Below, in pieces: positions 17,097 to 25,848 of a DNA stretch of 49,468 nt (its first letter is position 1; each line of letters begins with the position of its first letter). The notes under the pieces are model-generated. The model was not told the DNA's origin, made no database searches, and saw nothing but the letters and a program-made list of their open reading frames with translations. A program made the position numbers and the translations under genes. Source of the DNA: a bacterium (GTDB lineage Bacteria; JAJRZV01); assembly GCA_024275095.1 (NCBI GenBank), contig JAJRZV010000002.1:1-49468 (forward strand), written 5' to 3'.

Positions 17097-18035
17097 TCAA
17101 CCCGGGGACTGAGGGGACTGACATATTTCCGGGTAGTGCGTTATCAGACCAGGAGGGACGAAAGGCGGTGATACACCTGACATCTGCATGAACATAATAG
17201 CGTTTGCTGGAGCCTGTCCTCGAGGATGGTTGTTGAAGATCACAAAGACTTTGCCGACGTTTCTACTCAGCGCACGTTTTACCATTCTTACAAAAGGCTG
17301 CAATTCAACGCGGGTGTAAAAGTAGTCGTAACGCTTCCCTTCTCCTGATGGGTCATCCTCCCACCATGCGTTACGGTTTCTTCCGTGAAAACGCAGGTAC
17401 AAAAAGTCCTGTTGTACATATAAATACAAAGGCGGCCTGAAGGATGAACGGGAGCGAGGTTCATCAGTGATGACAATGGTGAAATTGTATTTATTACGCA
17501 TTCTTTTCAGTACATCCATATTGTCAGACCATGAGTGGTGTCGCAGCTCAACAGCAACTGGACAGAAGGAGAAGAGCTCCAAAAGCTTTTCCAGATAAAA
17601 TGCGTTTCCTCTACTGTAGTGAAATCGAGGAGGGAATTGCATGATAAGACATCCCAGCGTGTTTGCTGTTTGAAGAACCCTTAAAAAGTTGCTTACCGAT
17701 GTAACATCATTCTCAAAGGCGGCATCTTTTCCTTTTAAATCTCCATGTGTCAAGCGATTCCACAGTTTTACCGTGAAATAGAAACCATGTGGAACTCGTT
17801 GAACCCACGATCTTGCTGTTGAAGGTGACATGAGTCGATAAAAGGTGCTGTTGACTTCCACACAATTAAAAACACGTGAATAAAAACCCAGTTCATCTGC
17901 TGTGCCGGGTGGATAGAAGATATTATTCCAAGAGTTCTTTCCTCCCGGGTAACTCCAACCGGCAGTACCTATAAAAATTGTATTGTTTAAAGTGTCCACT
18001 CCCAATACATATGTATAACCCATCTGAATAACCAT
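17097..18035 (-). CDS. DUF72 (YecE-like) family protein
   Basis: 312 residues. The family's opening IFIGTAGWSYP, then FYSRVFNCVEVNSTFYRL, FYFTVKLWNRLTH, LGCLIMQFPPRFHYS, VAVELRHHSWSD, FLYLRFHGRNR and VFVIFNNHPRGQAPANAIMFMQM are in the order seen in DUF72 proteins, which adopt a TIM-barrel fold. No biochemical role is established. It converges on the SurA-like gene with 13 bp between stops and diverges from the receiver gene. A second in-frame ATG at 18023 is also possible. Confidence 0.88.
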   Translation of the reverse strand: MVIQMGYTYVLGVDTLNNTIFIGTAGWSYPGGKNSWNNIFYPPGTADELGFYSRVFNCVEVNSTFYRLMSPSTARSWVQRVPHGFYFTVKLWNRLTHGDLKGKDAAFENDVTSVSNFLRVLQTANTLGCLIMQFPPRFHYSRGNAFYLEKLLELFSFCPVAVELRHHSWSDNMDVLKRMRNKYNFTIVITDEPRSRSSFRPPLYLYVQQDFLYLRFHGRNRNAWWEDDPSGEGKRYDYFYTRVELQPFVRMVKRALSRNVGKVFVIFNNHPRGQAPANAIMFMQMSGVSPPFVPPGLITHYPEICQSPQSPG

Positions 18036-18078
18036 GTTAATTTATTTTTTGTTTTGTTGAGCTTTGATGCTATTTTTG

Positions 18079-18107
18079 TTGTCAATTCAAGATTGATATT
18101 TTAAATT
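18079..18107 (+). promoter_or_regulatory. Candidate promoter for the single-domain receiver gene
   Basis: TTGTCA (18079-18084) and TAAATT (18102-18107) are separated by 17 bp in a very AT-rich stretch. Transcription would start around 18114, a few bases before the ATG at 18119, where no ribosome site can be seen; the message may be leaderless or nearly so. Confidence 0.45.
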
Positions 18108-18118
18108 TATTTTCTGTG

Positions 18119-18499
18119 ATGAGCCCGCGGAAAGTTCTTATAGTCGACGATTCCAAAGTTGTACACGCAATACTGGGAATGCTTTTCAAACGGTACAATG
18201 GTTGCCACGTCATAGATGCATTCAACGGGGATGAAGCGCTTAAGATACTCGAAAAGGAAGAGGATTTTGACCTCATAGTTCTCGATCTTAATATGCCTGT
18301 ACTGGATGGTCTCACCTTTCTCAAAATTGCGGGTGAGCGCGGCCTTACAAAAAAAATCCCTATCGTGGTTTGCAGCGAAGCAGATGAAGAGACCGTCCAG
18401 AAATCTCTTCAAAGTGGTGCACGAGCACTTCTCAGAAAACCTTTTAAAAACACCCAATTTTTCGAGGTGGTTGAGAAAGTTCTTTCTGGTGAGTTTTGA
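18119..18499 (+). CDS. Single-domain response regulator (CheY-like)
   Basis: 126 residues making up one receiver: KVLIVDDSKVVHAILG (acidic pair), Asp in LIVLDLNMPVLDGL (phospho-acceptor), the Ser/Thr-position residue in IVVCSEAD and Lys in ALLRKPFKN. All phosphorylation residues are present and there is no output domain, so it works as a diffusible signalling protein. A GTG at 18116 could be the start instead of the ATG; neither has a ribosome site. No kinase is adjacent, so the partner is not known. Confidence 0.92.
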   Translation: MSPRKVLIVDDSKVVHAILGMLFKRYNGCHVIDAFNGDEALKILEKEEDFDLIVLDLNMPVLDGLTFLKIAGERGLTKKIPIVVCSEADEETVQKSLQSGARALLRKPFKNTQFFEVVEKVLSGEF

Positions 18500-18564
18500 T
18501 TTTTTTCGAAACCTGGATTTTTGTAGATTTTAAAAAAGATCGCATGTCCTGCTGGAGTTGAAGA

Positions 18565-19662
18565 TTGATTAAATGGGGAAGGGTTTATGTCTTCTTTATT
18601 CTTACTGGTGCATTTCTTATTCCTTTACAGGGAAACTCAGGACTTGTATCTGTAAAGGAGTTTTTACAATTAGATAAATGTGGAGAAGTGACAAACAGCG
18701 TGTACTTGAAAAGATTTGTATGTGCGGGTCATAGCATTTCTTTTATCAATAGTGCAAATTTTATAGGGATAGATAATCAGGTAATATATACATCTGCACC
18801 AGTGTACTGCACAAAAGAAGATTGCTTTATTCCTTATCATGTGGCAGAAAATCTGAGAGCTCTTCTTCAGGGAAAAAAAATTACAATACTCAAGAACCAG
18901 AAAAAAACAACACTATTGAAATACGAAGTTTCACCATTTTTCAATTTTTACCCACGCGAGGAATTCATCAGAAAAGTTGCTGCACACTCAGGTATCATTT
19001 TAATTGACCCTGGGCACGGGGGTGAAGATTCCGGGGCGATAAGCCCAAGCGGCTTGAAAGAGAAAGACCTTGTTCTCGACATAGCCCTGCGATTGCAGCG
19101 AAAATTGCAATCCAAAGGTTTTAAAACATTGCTCACACGCACAAAGGATATTTACGTGCCCCTTGAAGAACGTTCTCGCATTTCCATGCAGGCGACTCCT
19201 GATCTTTTTCTCAGCATTCACGCAAATTATGCGTCCAATTCTGAAGCCCGGGGAGTGGAGATTTACTATGCAGGTTTTTTTGCTTCTGATGTTCAGGCAG
19301 AAAGAGTTGCAGAAATTGAAAATACCGGGAAAAAAATTAATCCTCAGGTAATGCGCATTGTTGCTGATCTTATTCTCTGGAGACAGCTTGAGCTGAGCCT
19401 CAGGTACGCGAAAATTTTTCACTATTTTTTTTCCAGGTACAGCAAAACACCGAGCCGGGGAGCAAGAAAAGGGCCTTTCTGGATATTACTGAGTGCTGGT
19501 GCGCCTTCTATTTTGCTTGAGGTAGGTTTTCTCAGCAACAGGAAAGAAGAGAAATTGCTTCGGAGCAAAGAATACAAGGAAGAACTCGTTGATGTAATAA
19601 TGATGGCTATAGTAAACTCCCTTCAATTGAAAGAAACATGGAAAAATGGATTTCTCAGGTAA
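18565..19662 (+). CDS. N-acetylmuramoyl-L-alanine amidase (Amidase_3)
   Basis: 365 residues, start TTG after CTGGAG. Residues 1-26 look like a signal peptide. The catalytic domain starts near residue 142: IILIDPGHGGEDSGA (Zn ligand His151), GLKEKDLVLDIALRL (Glu166), LFLSIHANYASNSEARGVEIYY (His219) and SILLEVGFLSNRKEE (catalytic Glu about 329). This is the AmiC/Amidase_3 family that cleaves the amide between MurNAc and the stem peptide during cell separation. Residues 27-130 contain a beta-rich region (VYCTKEDCFIPYHVAENLRA) like a copper-amine-oxidase-N-type or related N-domain and are less certain. Confidence 0.9.
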   Translation: MIKWGRVYVFFILTGAFLIPLQGNSGLVSVKEFLQLDKCGEVTNSVYLKRFVCAGHSISFINSANFIGIDNQVIYTSAPVYCTKEDCFIPYHVAENLRALLQGKKITILKNQKKTTLLKYEVSPFFNFYPREEFIRKVAAHSGIILIDPGHGGEDSGAISPSGLKEKDLVLDIALRLQRKLQSKGFKTLLTRTKDIYVPLEERSRISMQATPDLFLSIHANYASNSEARGVEIYYAGFFASDVQAERVAEIENTGKKINPQVMRIVADLILWRQLELSLRYAKIFHYFFSRYSKTPSRGARKGPFWILLSAGAPSILLEVGFLSNRKEEKLLRSKEYKEELVDVIMMAIVNSLQLKETWKNGFLR

Positions 19663-19706
19663 CGGTTGACCCGGTACATCCGGACAGTAGTCCTTAGGAG
19701 TTTCAT

Positions 19707-20429
19707 GTGGAGATAGTTGACGGGAGAAAGCCTGATGAAATCAGGCCTTTGAAGGTGGAAATTGGTGTGCTCAAGTATCCCCCAGGTTCCTGTCTTATAT
19801 CAATGGGAGATACCAAGGTTCTCTGTGCTGCATCGGTGGAAGAGGGTGTTCCTCAATTTCTCAAGGGTACAGGTCAGGGCTGGATTACTGCAGAATACTC
19901 CATGCTTCCCGGATCCACTCACTCCAGAAAGCTGAGAGAGGGCCAGGGGGGACGTTACCAGGGACGAACGTATGAAATTCAACGCCTTATCGGACGATCA
20001 CTTCGCGCAGCAGTTAACCTTGAAGTATTGGGAGAGCGTACGATATGGGTGGATTGCGATGTTATTCAGGCAGATGGAGGGACACGTACCGCTGCAATTA
20101 ATGGAGGATTCATAGCTCTTTCGAAAGCTCTGGAAAAGATGATGGAGGCAGGTATGATTGATGAGAATCCTGTTAAGAGTCCAGTAGCAGCAGTGAGCGT
20201 GGGTGTGGTAGAAGGAGTGAGTCTTCTCGATTTGTCTTACGTCGAGGATTTAAACGCGGAAGTTGACATGAACGTGGTAATGAATGCCAGAGGTGAATAC
20301 ATTGAAATCCAGGGTACTTCGGAGAAAGAACCATTTGATGACGTAAAACTTAAAGAACTGCTGGAGCTTTCAAAGAAGGGCATAAGGCAAATTATGAACA
20401 TTTTGTTGCAAGCGATTAGTTTAAAATGA
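19707..20429 (+). CDS. rph: Ribonuclease PH
   Basis: 240 residues from GTG 19707, with AGGAG eight bases upstream; the overlapping ATG is out of frame. It matches the RNase PH sequence from end to end: [94 protein letters not shown], and [23 protein letters not shown]. It trims tRNA 3' ends using inorganic phosphate. The stop overlaps rdgB by 4 nt and a tRNA gene follows; rph-rdgB is a common pairing. The length is normal and no residue is obviously missing. Confidence 0.97.
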   Translation: MEIVDGRKPDEIRPLKVEIGVLKYPPGSCLISMGDTKVLCAASVEEGVPQFLKGTGQGWITAEYSMLPGSTHSRKLREGQGGRYQGRTYEIQRLIGRSLRAAVNLEVLGERTIWVDCDVIQADGGTRTAAINGGFIALSKALEKMMEAGMIDENPVKSPVAAVSVGVVEGVSLLDLSYVEDLNAEVDMNVVMNARGEYIEIQGTSEKEPFDDVKLKELLELSKKGIRQIMNILLQAISLK

Positions 20430-21028
20430 GAAAAGTTGTAGTCTCTACAGGCAACAGGGGAAAATTTGAAGAAATAAAAGAAATCGTTCGCGAAGTTCTC
20501 AATGCGGAAAGCATAATGGCTACTGATCTGTTTCATGACTACCGGGGAGTGAATGAAGGAGATGATTATTTTACAAACGCACTTTTGAAGGCGTCTGTTC
20601 TGGCTGTTCATTCGGACATTCCTGTTCTGGCCGAAGATTCAGGCCTGGAAATTCCTTGCTTGGGAGATGCGCCGGGGCCTCACTCCAGTCGTTTGGGAGG
20701 CAGCAGTGCCACGGATGAAGATAAGATTCGCTTGATCCTGGAAAAGATGAAAAGTGCAGAAGACAGACAGGCTCGATATATATGTACTGCAGTGCTCATG
20801 GATCACAGAGGCAGGTATGTCCGGGGATATGGAACAGTGGAAGGAGTCATTGCTAAAGAAAAAAAGGGAGAAAAAGGATTCGGTTATGATCCCATTTTCT
20901 ACTATCCGTTAGCGGGGAAGACTTTTGCTGAAATGGAAGCACCTGAGAAGAATGCAGTTAGTCACCGCAGAAAAGCCATTGAGGCGCTGGCTGAAAAGAT
21001 TAAAAAAGTAAATTTTTGGAACATGTGA
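20426..21028 (+). CDS. rdgB: XTP/dITP diphosphatase (Ham1 family)
   Basis: 200 residues. The N-terminal [48 protein letters not shown] and the [38 protein letters not shown] segment are diagnostic of the Ham1/RdgB family, which hydrolyses deaminated purine nucleotides (XTP, ITP, dITP) to monophosphates. The active-site Asp is in AEDSGLE. The ATG overlaps the rph stop, so the two are translated from one message. Confidence 0.96.
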   Translation: MRKVVVSTGNRGKFEEIKEIVREVLNAESIMATDLFHDYRGVNEGDDYFTNALLKASVLAVHSDIPVLAEDSGLEIPCLGDAPGPHSSRLGGSSATDEDKIRLILEKMKSAEDRQARYICTAVLMDHRGRYVRGYGTVEGVIAKEKKGEKGFGYDPIFYYPLAGKTFAEMEAPEKNAVSHRRKAIEALAEKIKKVNFWNM

Positions 21029-21383
21029 GGTCGAGATGTAGGGGGAACCATTGCCTGAGGGTATCTGTTGTAAAATAATTTATTTCATGTTCATGTGCAC
21101 CAAATGTTATTAAGGCCGAACCTGGTAGAAGGCGTTAAGGGACTGACGACATTTGCTAAAATAACAGGCGGACACCGGGGCGTAGCGCAGGAGACGCGGT
21201 TGAGGCAGTGGGCGTGTTGATGATGTTAGGCGCGGGAGAAGCACCTGTGGTTTCACAGGCACAGTCTCCTTGCGGAGCAGTGGGGAGCGGAGCGACGGAT
21301 CAACCAGGAGCTGCGCGTGGGCGTTGAATGGTTGAAGGAGCGTTAAGGGACTGACGACATTTGCTAAAATAACAGGCGGACAC
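21029..21383. other. Gene-poor segment between rdgB and tRNA-Pro
   Basis: No protein-coding gene is supported. The segment holds two copies of a 58-bp direct repeat (listed separately) flanking 150 bp (21191-21340) that is about 61% G+C by my count, above its neighbours. That core contains a small hairpin, CCTGTG-GTTT-CACAGG at about 21244-21259, and a short frame from GTG/TTG near 21211 of under 40 codons with no ribosome site. The repeated bases include TTAAGG-16-TAAAAT, which might be a weak tRNA promoter. Confidence 0.5.
21133..21190 (+). repeat. 58-bp direct repeat, copy 1 (with truncated tRNA-Pro 5' end)
   Basis: This copy is identical to 21341-21398. Its last 15 bases (21176-21190) are the first 15 of tRNA-Pro (CGGGGCGTAGCGCAG); after that the sequence departs completely from the tRNA, so this copy ends in a tRNA fragment. 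The copies start 208 bp apart. Confidence 0.93.
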
Positions 21384-21398
21384 CGGGGCGTAGCGCAG
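21341..21398 (+). repeat. 58-bp direct repeat, copy 2 (reads into intact tRNA-Pro)
   Basis: Perfect second copy of 21133-21190; it continues into the complete tRNA-Pro at 21384. The repeat therefore consists of 43 bp of upstream sequence plus the tRNA 5' end to the D-arm. A tandem duplication followed by loss of most of the first tRNA, or insertion with target duplication, would both leave this arrangement. Confidence 0.93.
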
Positions 21399-21455
21399 TG
21401 GTAGCGCACCCGCCTTGGGAGCGGGTGGTCGGCCGTTCGAATCGGCTCGCCCCGA
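21384..21455 (+). tRNA. tRNA-Pro (anticodon TGG)
   Basis: 72 nt without encoded CCA. Acceptor stem CGGGGCG pairs with CGCCCCG, discriminator A at 21455. The anticodon stem CCCGC/GCGGG encloses loop CTTGGGA, giving anticodon TGG, which reads CCA and other proline codons. The T-arm is GGCCG-TTCGAAT-CGGCT. Six T follow directly, probably aiding termination. Confidence 0.95.
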
Positions 21456-21568
21456 TTTTTTATATTTTGAGAACTGTATCGGCGTTCGAGGAGGATATTC
21501 TCTTGAAAAGGACCGCAATAAATGGTAAAGATTAAATACGTCTAACTTTCATCGGGAGAGGGAAAAGC

Positions 21569-22447
21569 ATGACACCGCAACAGCGTGAGGCCGTATGGAG
21601 GCTGGTTGATCGGCTTCTTCCCAAGGAAGAAGCTAAACGCCTTAAAAATATGAATTTTGTCGACGAGGGTTTTGGGTACGATGTATTTGGTTTTGAGAAG
21701 GAGAGCTTCGCACTTGCGTATTTGTTTTTACGTTTTTTCTACAAATACTGGTTCCGGGTGAGAGGATATGGTTATGAGAATGTACCACGAAAGGGCAAGG
21801 TGCTCATTGTGCCAAATCACAGCGGTACCATACCTGTAGATTTTATTATGATTGCGATAGACCTTTTTCTTCATGTAAATCCTCCCAGGGTGGCTCGGGG
21901 GATTGTTGATCATTTTGCAGGAGCGCTTCCGTATATAGGACTGATCATTTATCGCACCGGCTCTGTGATCGGTGCGCGTAAGAATTTTGAGGTGCTTTTG
22001 CAGAGGCACGGGGAAACGGTGGTGGTGTTCCCGGAGGGCACCAGAGGTATTGGTAAAGGCTGGGCTAATCGCTACAAACTTACACGTTTTAATGTGGGGT
22101 TTATAGAAATGGCATTGAAGTATCGCACACCTATTGTGCCAACGGCTGTAATCGGAGCAGAGGAACAGGCTCCACAAATTGCAAAACTCACAACCGTGGG
22201 TAAACTTCTGGGACTTCCTTACCTACCTATAACCCCGACTTTTCCTCTTTTTGGCGTTCTGGGTTTGATCCCTCTTCCATCCAGATATTACATTTACTAT
22301 GGGACACCACTTCATTATTACAAAGCCTATAAACCATCAGCTATAAAGGATCCTGTTCTCGTAAGGCAGCTCGCTGATGAAGTCCAGGGCATTGTTCAGG
22401 ACATGATAAACAAAGGACTTAAACGCAGAAAAAGTGTGTTTTTCTGA
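21569..22447 (+). CDS. Lysophospholipid acyltransferase (PlsC-like) family protein
   Basis: 292 residues. The acyltransferase block is visible: motif I IVPNHSGTIPVDFIMI (a His-x6-Asp form, as in HSGGxPxD acyltransferases rather than the common NHxxxxD), then FEVLLQRHGETVVVFPEGTRG (motif III) and TPIVPTAVIGAEEQAP (motif IV). It should transfer an acyl chain from CoA or ACP to a lysolipid at the inner membrane face; one amphipathic or hydrophobic segment lies at about residues 46-60. It heads a group with an epimerase, GDPD, phosphate transporter and lptD, pointing to envelope-lipid metabolism. ATG is preceded by GGGAGAGGG. Confidence 0.88.
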   Translation: MTPQQREAVWRLVDRLLPKEEAKRLKNMNFVDEGFGYDVFGFEKESFALAYLFLRFFYKYWFRVRGYGYENVPRKGKVLIVPNHSGTIPVDFIMIAIDLFLHVNPPRVARGIVDHFAGALPYIGLIIYRTGSVIGARKNFEVLLQRHGETVVVFPEGTRGIGKGWANRYKLTRFNVGFIEMALKYRTPIVPTAVIGAEEQAPQIAKLTTVGKLLGLPYLPITPTFPLFGVLGLIPLPSRYYIYYGTPLHYYKAYKPSAIKDPVLVRQLADEVQGIVQDMINKGLKRRKSVFF

Positions 22448-22458
22448 GAGGGTAAACC

Positions 22459-23472
22459 ATGGCTGAAAAGAAGAAAAACCAGGTCCGCCCGAAGAAAAAA
22501 ATCCGGGGAGTACGCGCCTCTCAGGTAAAAAACGTTCTTATCACAGGTGTGACAAGTACGATAGGACGCATGCTGGCCGAGCAGTTTTACTTTGATGAAC
22601 GGGTGGGCAAGATTATAGGTGTGGCAATTGACCCTAAGCCTTACTATTTTGAGGATTACAGCCCTGAACGTTTTGTTTATATCCGTGCAAACATTCTCAA
22701 GTATCGCGAATTAAACAATCTTTTTCTTTCGGAAGTTTTCAAGAACTCAAAAATCAACACCGTGGTTCATCTTGCATTTGTGACATCAACTCGCTTCACT
22801 CCTGAAGAAGCATATAACATCAATGTTGAGGGTACCCGCAACCTTTTGCTCAGATGTATTGAAACAGGGACCATTAAAAAGTTTGTTTTCAAGAGCAGTA
22901 TGATTGTGTATAAAATTCGGCCTCACACTCCGGTTTTGTTGGATGAAGAGGCAGAGTTAAATCTCGATCCCAACGCAGACCCCTGGATTAAGAATCGGGT
23001 GGACGCAGATATGATATGTCGCTCCATGATGGATAATCCCAAAATGGACATCGTCGTGCTCAGATTTTCCAATATAATAGGGCGAAATATCACCTCTGAG
23101 CTCAATGAATTTTTCGATATGAAACCGTGCCTGGTGCCCATGGGGTACAATCCCATGGTGAATCTTATACATGCCAAAGATGTGGTCAATGCAATTCAGC
23201 TTGCGGTACACAAGAAAGTAAGAGGCGTGTTTAACATCGGTGGCAGAGAGACAGCTCCCCTGCGGACATTCCTTTATTACAATAAAAATACCCCTGTGCC
23301 CTTACCACATCCTTTGCTTGGTCCAGTATACGGGTTCATTAACAAAATTGGTTTAACGAGTTACTACTATCCTGTAGAAAAGGACCTGCTTCGATTTACA
23401 GCTCTTCCAGACTGGAGCAAAGCCCAGAAAGTTCTGGGATACAGACCTTACAACCGCGTGAGGTTTGGTTAA
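22459..23472 (+). CDS. NAD-dependent epimerase/dehydratase family protein (extended SDR)
   Basis: 337 residues. A Lys-rich N-terminal tail of about 24 residues precedes the nucleotide-binding VLITGVTSTIGRMLAEQF, then INTVVHLAFVTS, NVEGTRNLLLRCIETGTIKKFVFKSSMIVY and VVLRFSNIIGRN, as in extended short-chain dehydrogenases. The catalytic Tyr-x3-Lys is not evident: the expected position reads PWIKNRVDAD, with Trp in place of Tyr. It may therefore bind NAD(H) and a substrate without the usual chemistry, or use another base. Immediately downstream of the acyltransferase, and such pairs occur in several bacteria; role unknown. Confidence 0.85.
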   Translation: MAEKKKNQVRPKKKIRGVRASQVKNVLITGVTSTIGRMLAEQFYFDERVGKIIGVAIDPKPYYFEDYSPERFVYIRANILKYRELNNLFLSEVFKNSKINTVVHLAFVTSTRFTPEEAYNINVEGTRNLLLRCIETGTIKKFVFKSSMIVYKIRPHTPVLLDEEAELNLDPNADPWIKNRVDADMICRSMMDNPKMDIVVLRFSNIIGRNITSELNEFFDMKPCLVPMGYNPMVNLIHAKDVVNAIQLAVHKKVRGVFNIGGRETAPLRTFLYYNKNTPVPLPHPLLGPVYGFINKIGLTSYYYPVEKDLLRFTALPDWSKAQKVLGYRPYNRVRFG

Positions 23473-23509
23473 AGATTCCCGGAGTAGACACTTTACTGTT
23501 ACCGAAAAC

Positions 23510-24244
23510 ATGTCCTTACTGATCATCGGGCACAGGGGCAATCCAGCAGAGTATCCGGACAATACCATACCTTCCATTCTTTCCGCTATAAAATGCGGAG
23601 CTGATGCCGTGGAGGTGGACGTTCACCTTACAGAAGACGGTGAGCTTGTGGTTTTTCACGATGATAGCCTGGTGCGATTGACAGGAAAATTTACACCTAT
23701 CAAGCAGATGGCCTATGAAGAAATAAAGAATGAGACACGTCGAATATACGAGCGACAATGCACGGAAAATTGCTATGCTCCTGTTTTAGAAGAAGTGATA
23801 GATAGGGTAAAGGATAGCGGTGAAACCCGGCTTGTGGTTGAAATTAAAAAAGGTGAAGCATCGTATCCGGGTATTGGAGATAAAGTAGTGAATACCCTGC
23901 AAAGAAAAGAGATGCTGGACAAATGCATAGTTACTTCTTTTGATCTCTTTACAATCCAAAAGATTCGTGAAAAACATCCCTTTATGAATGCTGCGTACCT
24001 CCCCCGTATTTTTGATGTAAAGTACATGCTTGGAGTGGTGAAAAGACTCGGACTCCATTCCATTCACCTGCCCGCCAGTGCCAGAGGTATAGAAACCGGG
24101 ACAGCTCTTTCGAGAAATGACGTCAAAGTGTTTTATTACGTGGTCAATGATGAAGATACGCTCAGAACCTGCCTCGCATCAGGTGCAAGCGGGATATTTA
24201 CGGACAACCCGTGTTTTATAAAACGCATACGTGATCGGGTGTAA
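23510..24244 (+). CDS. Glycerophosphodiester phosphodiesterase
   Basis: 244 residues from ATG 23510, where the family domain begins; the same frame is open from a TTG at 23465, which overlaps the epimerase stop and is an alternative start. Active-site motifs are LLIIGHRGNPAEYPDNTIPSI (His, Arg, Asn), DAVEVDVHLTEDGELVVFHDDSL (Glu, Asp, second His), and VVEIKKGE (Glu, Lys). The barrel ends with GASGIFTDNP. The enzyme hydrolyses glycerophosphodiesters to glycerol-3-phosphate and an alcohol. No signal peptide is seen, so it is probably cytoplasmic. The stop overlaps the ATG of the phosphate transporter gene. Confidence 0.92.
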   Translation: MSLLIIGHRGNPAEYPDNTIPSILSAIKCGADAVEVDVHLTEDGELVVFHDDSLVRLTGKFTPIKQMAYEEIKNETRRIYERQCTENCYAPVLEEVIDRVKDSGETRLVVEIKKGEASYPGIGDKVVNTLQRKEMLDKCIVTSFDLFTIQKIREKHPFMNAAYLPRIFDVKYMLGVVKRLGLHSIHLPASARGIETGTALSRNDVKVFYYVVNDEDTLRTCLASGASGIFTDNPCFIKRIRDRV

Positions 24245-25848
24245 TGCTGTTTCTCACGGGTATTTCACTTTTTTTCCTGGGCCTTTTGCTTGCTCAACAA
24301 TATTTGCGTCAGGCAGGAAGCCAGCTTATTAACAGAGCAGTAGATGTTGTATCCAAGAACGTAATACTTCAAATATTTTCCGGCTTTCTCTTGGCTCTTG
24401 TACTTCAGAGTTCTTCTGCGGCCACGGTTGTCATTATCAGCCTTGCCGGAGCAGGACTGCTGGCTTTTTCTGAAGCATATCCCATGCTTTTTGGTGCAGC
24501 AGTAGGTTCTACAGTTGTGGTTCAAATTATATCTCTGCGATTATTTGATGCGGCACCCCTTATGCTCCTTGCAGGTATTTTGGGATGGGTGCTTGTAAGA
24601 AGGGATTTCGTCCGGTATGCATCCATGCTTCTCATTGTGCTGGGTCTGGTTTTTACAGGCATGGAATTGATGGAAAGCGGCGTAAAGTCTTCACTTAATG
24701 CGGCCGATTTCATTAATTCTGTGCTTTATCATATTCCCGGACTTTGGGGTTTCTTTGCTGCAGGATTTGCTGTTACAGCCATATTTCAGGCCAGCGCATT
24801 TGTTATCGGTGTCGTGATGATTTTGACCCTCAAGGGGCAGATGCAGATATTACCCGCCATGGCCATCGTTCTTGGAGCGAACGCGGGAACTGCTGTGACA
24901 GGTGTGCTTGCCGTACCGATGCTTTACGGAGAAGGAAGGCGCATTGCCGTATTCAATGTCGTGTTGAAGTGTATTCCTGCAATGCTTTTTTGTGTGCTAC
25001 TACCTCATATACCCGTTCTGGCATTACCAGGGAAAAACGCAGCGAGAATAATTGCCAACTTTCACTTTTTTTACAATCTTATTGTTTTGATATTGATGGT
25101 GCCGTTCAAGACAGTGGTGACAACACTCGCGGATAAAGTATGGTCCGTGAAACCATCTCTCAGAGAAGAGTTTCGTCTGGAACACTTGAAACCTGATTTG
25201 ACAAAGACTCCATCTATTGCCCTGAGACAGGCAAGAAAAGAAATTGCAAGGCTTGCTTCTCTGGTTATTGAAATGGCAAATTTAATTCCATACGCATTTT
25301 CCGGAGACAGGGGTGCTATTGAAGAAATCAGGAAGCGCGATGATGTTGTTGATTATGTGGAGAAAAACATAAGAATGCTTTTAACCCATATGATCAAAGA
25401 AAACTTGAGTTCAGGTGATGCTAAAATTCAAATGGCCATTGTGCTGACAGCTAACCATCTTGAGAATATCGCAGACGTGATGGCCCGAAACCTCGTTTAC
25501 CTTGCGGAGAAGAAAATGCGCAAAGCACTGGATTTTTCGCAGGAGGGAAAGGAAGAGCTGCATCGTCTTCACAGAAATCTGTTACACCTTCTCAAGCTTT
25601 TACGAACAGCTGTCGAGAAAAATGACAGGAGGCTTGTGGAAGAGTTGCAACAGGAAATTAACGGGTTTAAAAACGATGTGGCATCGTGTCACATTCAACA
25701 CCTGCAGCGTCTCCAGGAAGGCCTGAAAGAATCGATTGTGACTTCATCGGTTCATATTGATATCCTGGGCAATTACGAGCGCATAGCTGATTATATTCTA
25801 GATTGCGTTTACATGCTTCATGATATGCTGCCAGAATCTAAAAAATGA
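24244..25848 (+). CDS. Na/Pi cotransporter family protein with C-terminal PhoU-like domain
   Basis: 534 residues. The first 300 residues are highly hydrophobic with roughly eight segments and an inverted-repeat signature LALVLQSSSAATVVIISLAGAG; the second repeat is degenerate, IFQASAFVIGVVMI, where QSSS is usual. Residues about 330-530 are helical and charged, with a PhoU-like pattern (ANHLENIADVMARNLVYLAEK and ILGNYERIADYILD). Family members import phosphate with sodium; the degenerate second motif might alter transport. The overlap with both the GDPD gene upstream and lptD downstream suggests one transcript, and phosphate release by GDPD fits. Confidence 0.88.
   Translation: MLFLTGISLFFLGLLLAQQYLRQAGSQLINRAVDVVSKNVILQIFSGFLLALVLQSSSAATVVIISLAGAGLLAFSEAYPMLFGAAVGSTVVVQIISLRLFDAAPLMLLAGILGWVLVRRDFVRYASMLLIVLGLVFTGMELMESGVKSSLNAADFINSVLYHIPGLWGFFAAGFAVTAIFQASAFVIGVVMILTLKGQMQILPAMAIVLGANAGTAVTGVLAVPMLYGEGRRIAVFNVVLKCIPAMLFCVLLPHIPVLALPGKNAARIIANFHFFYNLIVLILMVPFKTVVTTLADKVWSVKPSLREEFRLEHLKPDLTKTPSIALRQARKEIARLASLVIEMANLIPYAFSGDRGAIEEIRKRDDVVDYVEKNIRMLLTHMIKENLSSGDAKIQMAIVLTANHLENIADVMARNLVYLAEKKMRKALDFSQEGKEELHRLHRNLLHLLKLLRTAVEKNDRRLVEELQQEINGFKNDVASCHIQHLQRLQEGLKESIVTSSVHIDILGNYERIADYILDCVYMLHDMLPESKK

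Noticed and set aside
21110-21518. Minus-strand frames of 99 and 72 codons across tRNA-Pro
   Set aside because: They resemble each other only because they read the 58-bp repeat and tRNA on the wrong strand.
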